A model generated the notes under the pieces. That model did not search any database. It was not told the DNA's origin and saw only the letters and a list, made by a program, of their open reading frames with translations. The translations under genes were made by a program, and so were the position numbers. Shown piece after piece: positions 25,732 through 34,454 of a stretch of 64,000 nt of DNA (position 1 is the first letter of the stretch; the number at the start of each line of letters is the position of its first letter). The stretch is from Roseomonas indoligenes. GTDB lineage: Bacteria > Pseudomonadota > Alphaproteobacteria > Acetobacterales > Acetobacteraceae. Where the stretch lies: contig NZ_JAGIZA010000001.1 of the NCBI RefSeq assembly GCF_017813365.1, positions 310,001-374,000 on the forward strand. Direction: 5' to 3'.

Positions 25732-27462
25732 TCAGGCCGCGCCCTCGTCCCGCAGCAGCGCCTCCACCGCCTCGGGCGGGACTTCGGCGGTGGTGAAGGC
25801 TTCCCCCGCGCCGCGCAGCAGCACGAAGCGCATGGTGCCGTCCCGCACCTTCTTGTCCTTCCGCATGCGCCCGATCAGGGCCTCGGCGGAGAAGCTCCGG
25901 GGCAGGTCGCCGATGCGGGCAGGAAGGCCCACGGCGGCCAGGTGCTCCATCACCCGGCCCGGCCATTCCTGGGCGCAGTGGCCGAGGCGCGCGGAGAGGG
26001 CGGCGGCGAGGCCGAGGCCCACCGCTACCGCCTCCCCGTGCAGCAGGGTGCCGTCGTAGCCGCACTCCGCTTCCAGGGCATGGGCGAAGGTGTGGCCGAG
26101 GTTCAGCAGGGCGCGGCCGCCGTCCTTCGCCGTCTCGAACTCGTCCGCCGCCACCACGCCGGCCTTCAGGCGGCAGGATTCCAGCACGGCGTGGCGCAGC
26201 GCCTCCGGGTCGCCGGCCATGGCGGCGGGGCCGCAGGCCTCGCACCACTCCCAAAGCGGGCCTTGCAGCAACCCGTGCTTCGCCACCTCGCCCCATCCCG
26301 CACGCAGCTCCCGCGCGGGCAGGGTGGCGAGGGTGCCGGTATCGGCCAGCACGATGCGGGGCTGGTGGAAGGCGCCGGCCAGGTTCTTGCCGGTGCGCAG
26401 GTTCACCCCGGTCTTGCCGCCGACGGAGCTGTCCACCTGGGCGAGCAGTGTGGTGGGGATCTGCACGAAGGGCAGGCCGCGCAGGGCGACGGCGGCGGCG
26501 AAACCCGCCAGGTCGCCCACCACGCCGCCGCCGAGGGCGATGACGGTGGTGCTGCGGTCCGCGCCGGCGGCGAGGACCTGCTCCAGCACCTCCTCCAGCA
26601 TCCCCATCCGCTTGGAGCCCTCGCCGGGCGGCACCGTGACCTCCGCACGGATGTCGAAGCCGCCCTCCTCCAGCCCAGCGCGCAGGGTGGGCAGGTGCAG
26701 GGCGGCGACCGAGGCGTCCGAGACGACTGCGACGCGGCGGGAGGGGAGGTGGGGGGACAGCAGCCCGCCGGCCCGGGCGAGGAGGCCGGTGCCGACCACC
26801 ACCTCATAGGGGTTCGCGGAGAGGGCGACGGGCAGGCGCGCCGGGCGCTGCCAGCCGCCGATCGCGCGCTCCGCCCGGATCGTCGTCACCTCCGGCGTGT
26901 CCTCGCCGCAGTCGATGGCCAGGTCGGCTTCCGCGTAGAAGGGATACCGGGCGTTGATCAGGCCCTGCAGAACCTCCTCCGGGTCCCGCCCGATGAAGAG
27001 GGGGCGGTTGCTGCGCCCGGCGATGCGCCGCTTCAGCACGGGAATGTCGGCCCGCAGCCAGAGGGTGACGGCCCCTGCTTCCCGCAGCACCCGGCGGGTG
27101 CGGGGATCGACATAGGCACCGCCACCGGTGGCGAGCACCACGGGCGGGCCGGCCGCGATGCGGGCGATGACCCGGCGCTCGCCGTCGCGGAAATGCGCCT
27201 CCCCGTAGCGAGCGAAGATCTCGGCCACGGTCAGGCCGGCGGCGTTCTCGATCTCCGTGTCCGCGTCCAGGAAGGGCAGGCCCAGGCGCGCGGCCAGGCG
27301 GCGGCCCACGGCGGATTTCCCGGCGCCGGGCATGCCGACGAGCACGATGCTCCGGCCGGGCGGGGCGGGCGGGGCAGGGATGGGGGGCGCTTCGGCGGCC
27401 AAGCCCGGAGCCTCTGGGCGGGCCGGGTGGGAAACGAGGGGATCGGCGAGGTTGCGTGACAC
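25732..27462 (-). CDS. aroKB: Bifunctional shikimate kinase / 3-dehydroquinate synthase (fusion)
   Basis: 576-residue fusion of two shikimate-pathway enzymes that many bacteria encode as adjacent aroK and aroB. Kinase half (about 37-205): Walker A GMPGAGKS (43-50), DADTEIE, and TGGGAYVD. Synthase half (about 212-576): VIALGGGVVGDLAGFAAA (NAD binding), SSVGGKTGVN, and metal ligands in LNLGHTFAHALE and LLHGEAVAVG. No stop separates the domains, so one polypeptide is expected. No ATG lies before the Walker A strand; GTG at 27462 (VSRNLADPLVSH) is the likely start. Catalyses DAHP to 3-dehydroquinate and shikimate to shikimate-3-phosphate. Confidence 0.92.
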   Translation of the reverse strand: MSRNLADPLVSHPARPEAPGLAAEAPPIPAPPAPPGRSIVLVGMPGAGKSAVGRRLAARLGLPFLDADTEIENAAGLTVAEIFARYGEAHFRDGERRVIARIAAGPPVVLATGGGAYVDPRTRRVLREAGAVTLWLRADIPVLKRRIAGRSNRPLFIGRDPEEVLQGLINARYPFYAEADLAIDCGEDTPEVTTIRAERAIGGWQRPARLPVALSANPYEVVVGTGLLARAGGLLSPHLPSRRVAVVSDASVAALHLPTLRAGLEEGGFDIRAEVTVPPGEGSKRMGMLEEVLEQVLAAGADRSTTVIALGGGVVGDLAGFAAAVALRGLPFVQIPTTLLAQVDSSVGGKTGVNLRTGKNLAGAFHQPRIVLADTGTLATLPARELRAGWGEVAKHGLLQGPLWEWCEACGPAAMAGDPEALRHAVLESCRLKAGVVAADEFETAKDGGRALLNLGHTFAHALEAECGYDGTLLHGEAVAVGLGLAAALSARLGHCAQEWPGRVMEHLAAVGLPARIGDLPRSFSAEALIGRMRKDKKVRDGTMRFVLLRGAGEAFTTAEVPPEAVEALLRDEGAA

Positions 27463-27549
27463 GGCGCGCAACGCTAGCACACCCCCGCCGCCGCGTCCTC
27501 CGGGTGGCGCACCACCGGATCGCCGCACCTTGGGGAAGCCGATCAACTG

Positions 27550-27696
27550 ATGTTCCGACGCCCCCTTCTGCTCCTCGTGCTGTTGCTGATCGGCGCGCTG
27601 ATCGCGGCGCTGCTGGCCGTCGGCGCCTTCCCGCCCGGCGTGTCGCAGCAGCCGGTCGAGCGCGTGCTGCCGAACGAGCGCTTCGGCACGCGCTAG
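27550..27696 (+). CDS. Small membrane peptide of unknown function (48 aa)
   Basis: 48 residues: MFRRPLLLLVLLLIGALIAA starts a single hydrophobic segment (5-28), followed by a short polar tail ending PNERFGTR. It is likely a single-span inner-membrane or exported peptide. It lies 17 bp upstream of xerD on the same strand and is divergent from aroKB. Assigned as real because of its clean hydrophobic start and position, but no function is known. Confidence 0.6.
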   Translation: MFRRPLLLLVLLLIGALIAALLAVGAFPPGVSQQPVERVLPNERFGTR

Positions 27697-27712
27697 CGAC
27701 CCGGCCGGCGGC

Positions 27713-28600
27713 ATGGACCGGCACGTCGAGGCCTTCCTGGAGATGCTCGCGGCCGAGCGCGGGGCCGCGCGCAACACGCTGGCCGCTTATCAGGCCGATC
27801 TGGAGGACGCCGCCGGCTTCGCCGCCCGCAAGGCCGGTGAGACGCCGGGGGCGATGAGCGCGGAGACGCTGCGCCGCTACGTCACCGGGCTGACGGATGC
27901 CGGGCTTTCCCCCCGCACCGCCGCGCGCCGCCTTTCCGCCCTGCGCCAGTTCCACCGCTTCCTGGCGCGGGAGGGCGTGCGGGCGGACGATCCGACCGAG
28001 GCGCTGGACAGCCCGCGCAAGCCCGCCCTCCTGCCCCGCCCACTGCGAGAGGCGGAGGTGGAGGCGCTGATCGCCGCCGCCGGAGCGCTGCCGGAGCGGC
28101 GGGCGCCGCTGGCGGTCGCGGTCTGCGAGCTTCTCTACTGCTCCGGCCTGCGCGCGAGCGAGCTGGTGGAGCTGCCGCTGGCCGCGATGCGGGCGGACAG
28201 CCCGCTGGTGACGGTGCGGGGCAAGGGCGGGAAGGAGCGGCTGGTGCCGATCAGCGCCCGCGCGCGGGAGGCGGCGCTGGCCGCCCGGGCGGGTGCGCCG
28301 GAGGGATCGCGCTGGTTGTTCCCCTCCCGCGGGGCGTCCGGGCACCTGACCCGGCAGACGCTGAACAACCTGCTGCGGGAGGCGGCCCTGGCGGCTGGGA
28401 TCGACCCGGAGCGCGTCTCCCCCCACGTGCTGCGGCACTCCTTTGCCTCCCACCTGCTGGGGCGGGGGGCGGACCTGCGGAGCCTGCAGGTGCTGCTGGG
28501 CCATGCGGACATCGCCACCACCCAGATCTACACCCAGGTGCTGGAGGAGCGGCTGCGCGCGCTGGTGGAGGAGCATCATCCGCTGGCGCGCGGGGGCTGA
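27713..28600 (+). CDS. xerD: Site-specific tyrosine recombinase XerD
   Basis: 295-residue tyrosine recombinase resolving chromosome dimers at dif together with XerC. N-terminal SAM-like DNA-binding domain (1-100) and C-terminal catalytic domain with Arg147 (GLRASE), Lys171 (GKGGKER), His238-x-x-Arg241 (HVLRHSFASHLL), His264 (LGHADI) and nucleophile Tyr273 (TTQIYTQV). All residues are intact and the length is that of housekeeping XerD; there is no sign of an integrative element around it. Confidence 0.94.
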   Translation: MDRHVEAFLEMLAAERGAARNTLAAYQADLEDAAGFAARKAGETPGAMSAETLRRYVTGLTDAGLSPRTAARRLSALRQFHRFLAREGVRADDPTEALDSPRKPALLPRPLREAEVEALIAAAGALPERRAPLAVAVCELLYCSGLRASELVELPLAAMRADSPLVTVRGKGGKERLVPISARAREAALAARAGAPEGSRWLFPSRGASGHLTRQTLNNLLREAALAAGIDPERVSPHVLRHSFASHLLGRGADLRSLQVLLGHADIATTQIYTQVLEERLRALVEEHHPLARGG

Positions 28601-28635
28601 CGCCGCAGGCCCGATCGCGGTTATCCTGCCGGGCC

Positions 28636-29493
28636 GTGACCACCTCCGCTTCTCCGGCGCCGCCCGACCAGGTCCAGCTGACCCGTGACCCGGAGACGGG
28701 CATCGAGGCCATCCGGGCCCGCTTCGCCGCCCATGCCTACGACCTGCACCGGCACGACGAGTGGCTGGTGGGCGTGACCGACCGGGGCGTGCAGGATTTC
28801 CTCTGCCGCGGGGTGAGAAGGCGCAGCACGCCGGGCCGGGTGATCCTGATCGAGCCTGAGGAGGCCCATGACGGGCAGGCCGGTGCCGAGGGCGGCTTCG
28901 CCTATCGGATGCTCTACCTGCCGCGGCCCTGGCTGCGCGGCGCCCTGGCCGACGCGGCGGGCGATCCCGGCTTCGCCGCGAGCCTGACGGACGATGCCCC
29001 GTTGGGCGAGGCCATCCGGGCCGCCTGCTTGGCCATGGAGGAACCGGCCGAGCGCCTGGCGCGCGACGCGGCGCTGGACGCGGTGCTGCACGGGCTGCGC
29101 CCGCATCTCGCCCGGCCTGCCCGCCTAGGACCCGCCCGGCGGGACGACGCCGTGGCCCGCCGAGCGCGGGAGCGGCTGCAGGACGATCCCGCCCGCGACC
29201 CCGGCGCTGACGCCCTGGCCCGGGCCGCGGGGGCGGCGGACCGCTTCCAGCTCGCCCGCGCCTTCCGGGCAGCCTACGGCACCTCGCCCCACGCCTATCT
29301 GCTGCAGACCCGCCTGCTGCGGGCGCGGCGGCTGCTGGCAGCGGGGGAGCGGCCGGCGGCGGTGGCGGCGGAGTGCGGCTTCGCGGACCAGAGCCATCTC
29401 GGCCGCCGCTTCCGCCGGGCCTATGGCCTGACGCCTGCGGCCTTCCGCGTCCTGCGCACGGGCGTTCCAGACAGGGGCGCCGGCCCTGGCTGA
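28636..29493 (+). CDS. AraC family transcriptional regulator
   Basis: 285-residue regulator. N-terminal cupin-type sensing domain (HDEWLVGVTDRGVQDFLCRG, VILIEPEEAHDGQAG) and C-terminal double HTH (about 180-280): RFQLARAFRAAYGTSPHAYLLQTRLLRARRLLAAG and VAAECGFADQSHLGRRFRRAYGLTPAAFR. GTG start. It probably controls the DUF2000 gene that follows 14 bp later; ligand unknown. Confidence 0.92.
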   Translation: MTTSASPAPPDQVQLTRDPETGIEAIRARFAAHAYDLHRHDEWLVGVTDRGVQDFLCRGVRRRSTPGRVILIEPEEAHDGQAGAEGGFAYRMLYLPRPWLRGALADAAGDPGFAASLTDDAPLGEAIRAACLAMEEPAERLARDAALDAVLHGLRPHLARPARLGPARRDDAVARRARERLQDDPARDPGADALARAAGAADRFQLARAFRAAYGTSPHAYLLQTRLLRARRLLAAGERPAAVAAECGFADQSHLGRRFRRAYGLTPAAFRVLRTGVPDRGAGPG

Positions 29494-29507
29494 CATGCCC
29501 GCCCGGG

Positions 29508-29933
29508 ATGGAGGACAGCGGCGTGCAGTTCGAGACGAAGGTGGCGATCCTCGTGCTGGAGGATTTGGCGGTGTGGCAGAAGCTGAACGTGACGGCCTTC
29601 CTGGCCACCGGCATCGCGGCGGCGGCACCGGAGGCGATGGGGGAGCCCTATGAGGACGCGGCCGGGCGGCAGCACGCGCGGCTGCTGGGCCAGCCGATGC
29701 TGGTCTTCGCCGCCGATACGGCGGGGCTGTTGCGGGCCTGGCGGCAGGGGATCGAGCGGAACCTGACCCGCGCCGCCTATGTCCGCCCCATGTTCGCCAC
29801 CGGCCATGACGCGGCAAACCGCGAGGTCTTCCGGGCGGAGCCGGCGGAGGCGCCGGACCTGGTGGGCCTGGCGCTGCGCGGGCCGCGGAAGGATGTGGAC
29901 AAGGCGACCAAGGGTTTGAAGCTGCATCCGTGA
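29508..29933 (+). CDS. DUF2000 domain protein
   Basis: 141-residue DUF2000 protein. FETKVAILVLEDLAVWQKLNVTAFLATGIA is the family opening, followed by GEPYEDAAGRQHARLLGQPMLVFAAD. The fold is related to peptidyl-tRNA hydrolase 2, but the function is not known. These genes often accompany AraC regulators, as here. The ATG at 29508 gives the standard N-terminus. Confidence 0.85.
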   Translation: MEDSGVQFETKVAILVLEDLAVWQKLNVTAFLATGIAAAAPEAMGEPYEDAAGRQHARLLGQPMLVFAADTAGLLRAWRQGIERNLTRAAYVRPMFATGHDAANREVFRAEPAEAPDLVGLALRGPRKDVDKATKGLKLHP

Positions 29934-30019
29934 CAGCCGGGGGATGGGAAAGGGCACCGGGCCTTCCCCCCCGTGCCACCCTGCGCTAATCCCGCCGCGC
30001 CCTCGGACGGGACCCCTGG

Positions 30020-30976
30020 ATGCGCCACTTCCTCGACTTCGAGAAACCCCTTGCCGAGCTGGAAGGCCAGATCGAGGAGCTGCGTCGCACCACGGATGCC
30101 GGCGGCATCGACGTGGCCGACGAGATCGGCAAGCTGCGCGACAAGGCCGAGAAGCTGCTGGCGGCCACCTACGCCAAGCTCACCCCCTGGCAGAAGGCCC
30201 AGGTGGCGCGGCACCCGGACCGGCCGAAATGCCTGGCCTATATCGCCGGGCTGATCGAGGACTTCACGCCGCTGGCGGGGGACCGCGCCTTCGCGGACGA
30301 CCAGGCCATGGTCGGCGGCCTCGGCCGTTTCCGCGGCCGCAACGTGATGGTGCTGGGGATCGAGAAGGGCACGGATACCGAGAGCCGGATCCAGCACAAC
30401 TTCGGCAGCCCACGCCCGGAGGGCTACCGCAAGGCCCGCCGCCTGATCGAGCTGGCCGGGCGCTTCAACCTGCCCATCCTCACCTTCGTGGACACGGCCG
30501 GCGCCTTCCCGGGCGTGGAGGCGGAGGCGCGCGGGCAGGCGGAGGCCATCGCGCGCTCCATCGAGGCGGGGCTGGAGGCGCCGGTGCCCTTCATCGCCAC
30601 CATCATCGGGGAGGGCGGCTCGGGCGGCGCCATCGCCATCGCCTCCGCCGACCGGGTGCTGATGCTGGAGCACTCCATCTACAGCGTGATCAGCCCCGAA
30701 GGCTGCGCGAGCATCCTGTGGCGCGACGCGGCCCAGGCCGCGACGGCGGCCGAGGCGCTGCGGCTTACGGCCGAGGACCTGAAGCGCCTGAACCTCGTGG
30801 ACAGCGTGGTGCCGGAGCCGATGGGCGGGGCCCAGCGCGAGCCCGCGGGCATGGTTGCCACGGTGGGCGACCGGATCGAGGCGTGCCTGGAGCCTCTGCT
30901 TGCCCTCGACGGCGCCACGCTGCGGGCGCGGCGCCGGGAGAAGTTCCTGGAAATGGGCCGCACCGGGCTGGTGTAG
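30020..30976 (+). CDS. accA: Acetyl-CoA carboxylase carboxyltransferase subunit alpha
   Basis: 318-residue alpha subunit of the carboxyltransferase that, with AccD, moves CO2 from biotin to acetyl-CoA for fatty-acid synthesis. Family-typical N-terminus (MRHFLDFEKPLAELEGQIEEL), FADDQAMVGGLGRF, TFVDTAGAFPGVEAEARGQAEAIA, and the oxyanion loop GEGGSGGAIAIA; YSVISPEGCASILWRD is also diagnostic. Length is normal. Transcribed alone, convergent with the lipoprotein gene. Confidence 0.97.
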   Translation: MRHFLDFEKPLAELEGQIEELRRTTDAGGIDVADEIGKLRDKAEKLLAATYAKLTPWQKAQVARHPDRPKCLAYIAGLIEDFTPLAGDRAFADDQAMVGGLGRFRGRNVMVLGIEKGTDTESRIQHNFGSPRPEGYRKARRLIELAGRFNLPILTFVDTAGAFPGVEAEARGQAEAIARSIEAGLEAPVPFIATIIGEGGSGGAIAIASADRVLMLEHSIYSVISPEGCASILWRDAAQAATAAEALRLTAEDLKRLNLVDSVVPEPMGGAQREPAGMVATVGDRIEACLEPLLALDGATLRARRREKFLEMGRTGLV

Positions 30977-30985
30977 CCCGCCGCG

Positions 30986-31366
30986 CTAGTAGCGGTGGTG
31001 GTACCGCGGGCCGCCGCGGTAGTAGCCACCGCCACCCCGGTAGTAGCCGCGGTTCCGGTAGCCGCGCCGCGAACTGCTCGCGATGGCCGCGCCGGCGACC
31101 GCGCCCACCACGCCGGCCGCCACGGCGGTTCCCACCACGGCGTTCTGCTGCGCCTGGGCGGCCTCCGCATTCGCGGCGGGGGCAAGGGCCTGGTAGTCCT
31201 GGCAGGCCTGCGGGTTGCCCTGCTGGCAGGCGTAGCCTGCGTAGTTCGCCTGCTGCTGGTAAGGGCCCGGTCCCGCCGGCGCACAGGCTGAAAGCCCGGC
31301 CAGGATGACGGTTCCGATGGAGAGCAGGGCGGTGGTGCGGAAGCCCGCCCGGTGTGGATCGTTCAT
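30986..31366 (-). CDS. Small Gly/Tyr-rich lipoprotein
   Basis: 126 residues with a signal peptide ending in a lipobox (LAGLSAC, lipidated Cys28). A Gln/Ala-rich middle (YQQQANYAGYACQQGNPQACQDY) is followed by a Gly/Ala glycine-zipper-like segment (AVVGTAVAAGVVGAVAGAAIA, about 75-97) and a basic Arg/Gly/Tyr tail (YYRGGGGYYRGG). It is probably anchored to the inner or outer membrane. The function is unknown; glycine-zipper lipoproteins are common in this group. Confidence 0.8.
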   Translation of the reverse strand: MNDPHRAGFRTTALLSIGTVILAGLSACAPAGPGPYQQQANYAGYACQQGNPQACQDYQALAPAANAEAAQAQQNAVVGTAVAAGVVGAVAGAAIASSSRRGYRNRGYYRGGGGYYRGGPRYHHRY

Positions 31367-31594
31367 CCGTTCCTCCTGGAGTGGTCAGGGCGGCAACGCC
31401 ACCAAATCGAAAGGGTTCCCTCACGGGACTCGAGGGTTCTGGAAGTAGGCCCGGTGCGGCACGTCCTTGCCGCGCTGCGGTGGTGGTGGCGGAACCGATC
31501 GCGTCGGAGATGCCGATCGAGCGGATCGCGAAGGCGTGGCTTGGCCGGGGGCCATCGGTTTTGCGATGGGTCGCGCGGTTCCCGCGATGGCGCC

Positions 31595-33346
31595 CTACCC
31601 GTGCCTCAGGGCGTGATCCAAAGCCTCCGCGTAGTGCGCTGCGGCGGTGCGGGCACGGCCTGCCTCCGTTGGGTTCCAGCCCAGCGCATCGGCGGCCATG
31701 GCGTGATAGCCGAGTTGGAAGGCGAGATAGCAGGGCGTCAGGAAGGTCAGCAGGGAAGGGTCCACCGCCCGGCCTGCCTCCCGGCCCACTGATGCGGCCA
31801 GTGCCTCCCTCTCGGGGGCGGTCAGGCCCAGTTCCGATGCGGCGCCGGCCAAGTCCCAGGCGATGTCCTGCGCCCCGATCAGGTCATGCGCCGCAGCATG
31901 GTCGACGGCATCGGCCTTCAGCAACCGGCCGTTCGGCAGGACGAGCCATTCCCAGGCATGCAGGCGGTTGTCCGTCCAGACCCGCCGCGTGGCGGAATCC
32001 AGGGCGGGGAGGTGCGGCTTCCACCGGTCCAGCCGGGCCGCGGCGGCTTCGCCCAGGGCTTCGCCCGCGTTCTGCCGGGCCATGGCGAGGAGCATCTCCG
32101 CACCCGCGCCCGCCTCCGCCGGCATGCTGCGGGCGCGGAAGCCGAGGTAGCGGCCGAGATGGGCCAGCAGCGCGGGGCGATCCGCCCGGCCGGGGTCGAG
32201 GGGGCGGGCCTCCTCCATCCAGCGCTCCACCAGGAAGCCGTGGAGCAGGCCGGCGGGTTGCGGCGTGAAGCCGGCCGCGTGCAGGTGGCGGGCGCGGGCC
32301 GCCGCGGCTTCCCCGTGGCGGCCGAGCCCAGCGAATTTGAGCAGCCAGGTGCTGCCCTGCGCGGGGAACAGGAACTTGCGCCGTTCCATGAAGGGGTGGA
32401 TGGGCGGCCAGTCGGCTTCCGACGGAAAGCGGCGGGCGCGCCAGGCGCCGCCGGAGATCTCCTCCATCGGCGCCTCGGCGGGACCGAGAAGAGCGGCGGC
32501 CCATTCCTCCAGCCGATGCTCCGCGCGCGCGCCGTCCAGCAGGAGGTTCTCGAAGGAGGCGGGGTGGCGCGCCACGCGGTCCCAGCGCGCCCGCGCGGCC
32601 TCCCCCGCCTCGGGGCCCGGTGCGCCGCCATGGCCGGGAAGGAGGTGGATGCGGGTGAGGTCCACGCCGCCCTCCTGGAGGAAGTTCATCGCCGCGCCGA
32701 AGCTGCTGCCGGAAAGGCCTGGTCCCTCGTCGACAACGGCGTAGGAGATGTCATCACCGGCCAGAAGGGCGGCGACCAGGCCCGGATCCAGGGCCAGTTC
32801 GCGCCGGAAAGGGTGGCCCACGGGGCGCACCGTCACCGGCGCTGCGGTGCCGCGCGCGGCGGCCACCATCGCGGCCAGTGGCGTGCCGATGGACCGCAGG
32901 CCGATCACCCGCGGCGAGGGGGGCAGGGCGGCCGCGGCCAGGCCGTAAGCCTCGGGATAGAGCGCGTAGTAGGCAAAGCCCTCGGCGCGCCGGGGCTCGA
33001 CGGACTCCGGCAAGGGGTGGGCTGCCAGGGTAGCGACCTCTGCCTCCGGCACGGAATCGATCCGCGTGAAGCCGGATTGCCAGGACAGCCAGGCACTTTT
33101 CGCCACCGCCATCAGCAGGGCCATGGCGGCGGCTTCGGCGGGAGAGGGGGCGTCGAGGCCGCGTTCGGCGAAACCGGCGTCGGCCAGGGCCTGGGCGAGC
33201 TCCCCTGCCTCGATCAGGGCGCCGATCAGGGCGGCGTGGCGCGCCAGCCTGGGGGGCTGCGCCGGCAGGTCCCGCAGGGCAGCCGCAAGGGCCGCCAGCT
33301 TGGCGCGCGGGTCCTCGTGCCGGGGCCCGTCGCCGTAGACGATCAT
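31595..33346 (-). CDS. Unrecognised protein: phosphoribosyltransferase-like plus kinase-like halves
   Basis: 583 residues, not matched to a named family. Residues about 145-225 contain VIGLRSIGTPLAAMVAAARG and SYAVVDEGPGLSGSSF, which resemble a type I phosphoribosyltransferase core and its PRPP loop. Residues about 325-505 resemble an aminoglycoside-phosphotransferase-like kinase: FPAQGSTWLLKF (strand with Lys), DNRLHAWEWLV (possible catalytic loop), LLKADAVDH and GAQDIAWDLAGAA (possible metal-binding Asp494). No signal peptide. Last gene of the leftward five-gene unit with inositol-3-phosphate synthase, 10 bp after the preceding glycosyltransferase stop. A nucleotide or sugar-phosphate transfer step is possible, but this is inference. 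Confidence 0.65.
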   Translation of the reverse strand: MIVYGDGPRHEDPRAKLAALAAALRDLPAQPPRLARHAALIGALIEAGELAQALADAGFAERGLDAPSPAEAAAMALLMAVAKSAWLSWQSGFTRIDSVPEAEVATLAAHPLPESVEPRRAEGFAYYALYPEAYGLAAAALPPSPRVIGLRSIGTPLAAMVAAARGTAAPVTVRPVGHPFRRELALDPGLVAALLAGDDISYAVVDEGPGLSGSSFGAAMNFLQEGGVDLTRIHLLPGHGGAPGPEAGEAARARWDRVARHPASFENLLLDGARAEHRLEEWAAALLGPAEAPMEEISGGAWRARRFPSEADWPPIHPFMERRKFLFPAQGSTWLLKFAGLGRHGEAAAARARHLHAAGFTPQPAGLLHGFLVERWMEEARPLDPGRADRPALLAHLGRYLGFRARSMPAEAGAGAEMLLAMARQNAGEALGEAAAARLDRWKPHLPALDSATRRVWTDNRLHAWEWLVLPNGRLLKADAVDHAAAHDLIGAQDIAWDLAGAASELGLTAPEREALAASVGREAGRAVDPSLLTFLTPCYLAFQLGYHAMAADALGWNPTEAGRARTAAAHYAEALDHALRHG

Positions 33347-33356
33347 CGCGCCCGCC

Positions 33357-34454
33357 TCAGGAGGCGACGCGCTCCTCCACCCGCCGGGCGATCGCTTCCC
33401 GCAGGTGCCCTTCCAGCTCCGCCGCGCGGTGGGATGCGGTGTGCTCGTCCAGCACCCGGGCGCGCAGGGCCTGGCCCATGGCCCGGCGGCGGTCCTCGGG
33501 CATGTCGCGGAGGGCGTGCAGCACCTCCTCCGCACCTTCGGCCAGCAGGATCTCGGTGCCGGGCTGGAGCAGCGTGTCGATGCCGTCCCAGGTGTCGGAG
33601 ATGATGGGAACGCCGCAGGCGCCGGTCTCAAACAGGCGCACGCTGGGGCTGTAGCCCGCGCGGATCATGTCGGCGCGGGTGACGTTCAGGGTGAAGCGGC
33701 TGCTCGCGTAGAATTCGGGGTGATCGGCGGGCGGGACATGCTCGATGCGCTCGACATTGGCGGGCCAGTCGATCCCGGCGGGGTATTGCGGGCCGGCGAC
33801 GGCGAAGCGCAGCTCCGGCGCGCGGCGGGCGGGCTCGATCAGCAGCCGCTCCAGCGTGGGCTGGCGGTCCGGGCTGTAGGTGCCGAGATAGCTCAGGTCC
33901 CAGCGCGGCGGCAGGTTCAGCGGCTGATAGGCCGCCTCGTCCACGGAGCAGTAGAGCTGCCGCGCGGCAGGGGAGCCGTACTGCCGCTCCAGCCGCTGCA
34001 GCGTGGGGCCGCCGGTGAAGGAGAGATAGACATCGTAGCCGGGGATGAGGGCGGGGGAGAGATACTCTTCGTCCCCGCGCTCGAGCTTCGCAAGGGTCAC
34101 GGGCGTGTCGATGTCGTAGAAGGCGGTGGCCCCGCGGGCCGTGGCCTGCACCATGCGCCCGACCGCCACGCCTTCCGGCACGTAGGAGCCGACGATCACC
34201 GCATCCGCCCCGGCGATGGCGGGGCGCCAGGATTCCAGCGCGGCGAGGTCGGGGTAGAGGGCGAGGCGGCAGAAATCCGGAGCCGGCATGTCGCGGTGCT
34301 GCGCGTACCAGGGCACGTCGCGCTCCAGGAACAGGATGTCGTGCCCGCGCGCGGCGAAGGCGCGGAGCAGGGCGCGGAAGGTGGTGGCGTGGCCGTTGCC
34401 CCAGGAGGAGGAAAGGCTGAGGCCGAGAACCACCAGCCGCAGCGGGGCGCTCAT
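33357..34454 (-). CDS. CgeB-type glycosyltransferase
   Basis: 365-residue GT-B fold protein like the CgeB/spore maturation glycosyltransferases. LSSSWGNGHATTFRALLRAFAARGHDILFLERD, DLSYLGTYSPDRQPTLERLL and the C-terminal sugar-nucleotide region SPSVRLFETGACGVPIISDTWDGIDTLLQPGTEILLA mark the family. Soluble, without membrane segments. It overlaps the previous gene by 4 bp (ATGA), so translation is coupled. Acceptor and donor unknown. One of three paralogous CgeB-type enzymes in this cluster. Confidence 0.87.
   Translation of the reverse strand: MSAPLRLVVLGLSLSSSWGNGHATTFRALLRAFAARGHDILFLERDVPWYAQHRDMPAPDFCRLALYPDLAALESWRPAIAGADAVIVGSYVPEGVAVGRMVQATARGATAFYDIDTPVTLAKLERGDEEYLSPALIPGYDVYLSFTGGPTLQRLERQYGSPAARQLYCSVDEAAYQPLNLPPRWDLSYLGTYSPDRQPTLERLLIEPARRAPELRFAVAGPQYPAGIDWPANVERIEHVPPADHPEFYASSRFTLNVTRADMIRAGYSPSVRLFETGACGVPIISDTWDGIDTLLQPGTEILLAEGAEEVLHALRDMPEDRRRAMGQALRARVLDEHTASHRAAELEGHLREAIARRVEERVAS

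Noticed and set aside
27713-28600. XerD as the integrase of a mobile element
   Set aside because: Length and motifs fit housekeeping XerD; neighbours are core genes and no repeats, att sites or phage genes are present.
26804-29614. A 936-codon leftward frame opposite xerD and the AraC gene that runs into aroKB
   Set aside because: The product is Pro/Arg/Gly repeats with no domain; the plus-strand xerD has all catalytic residues and the aroKB frame explains the rest.
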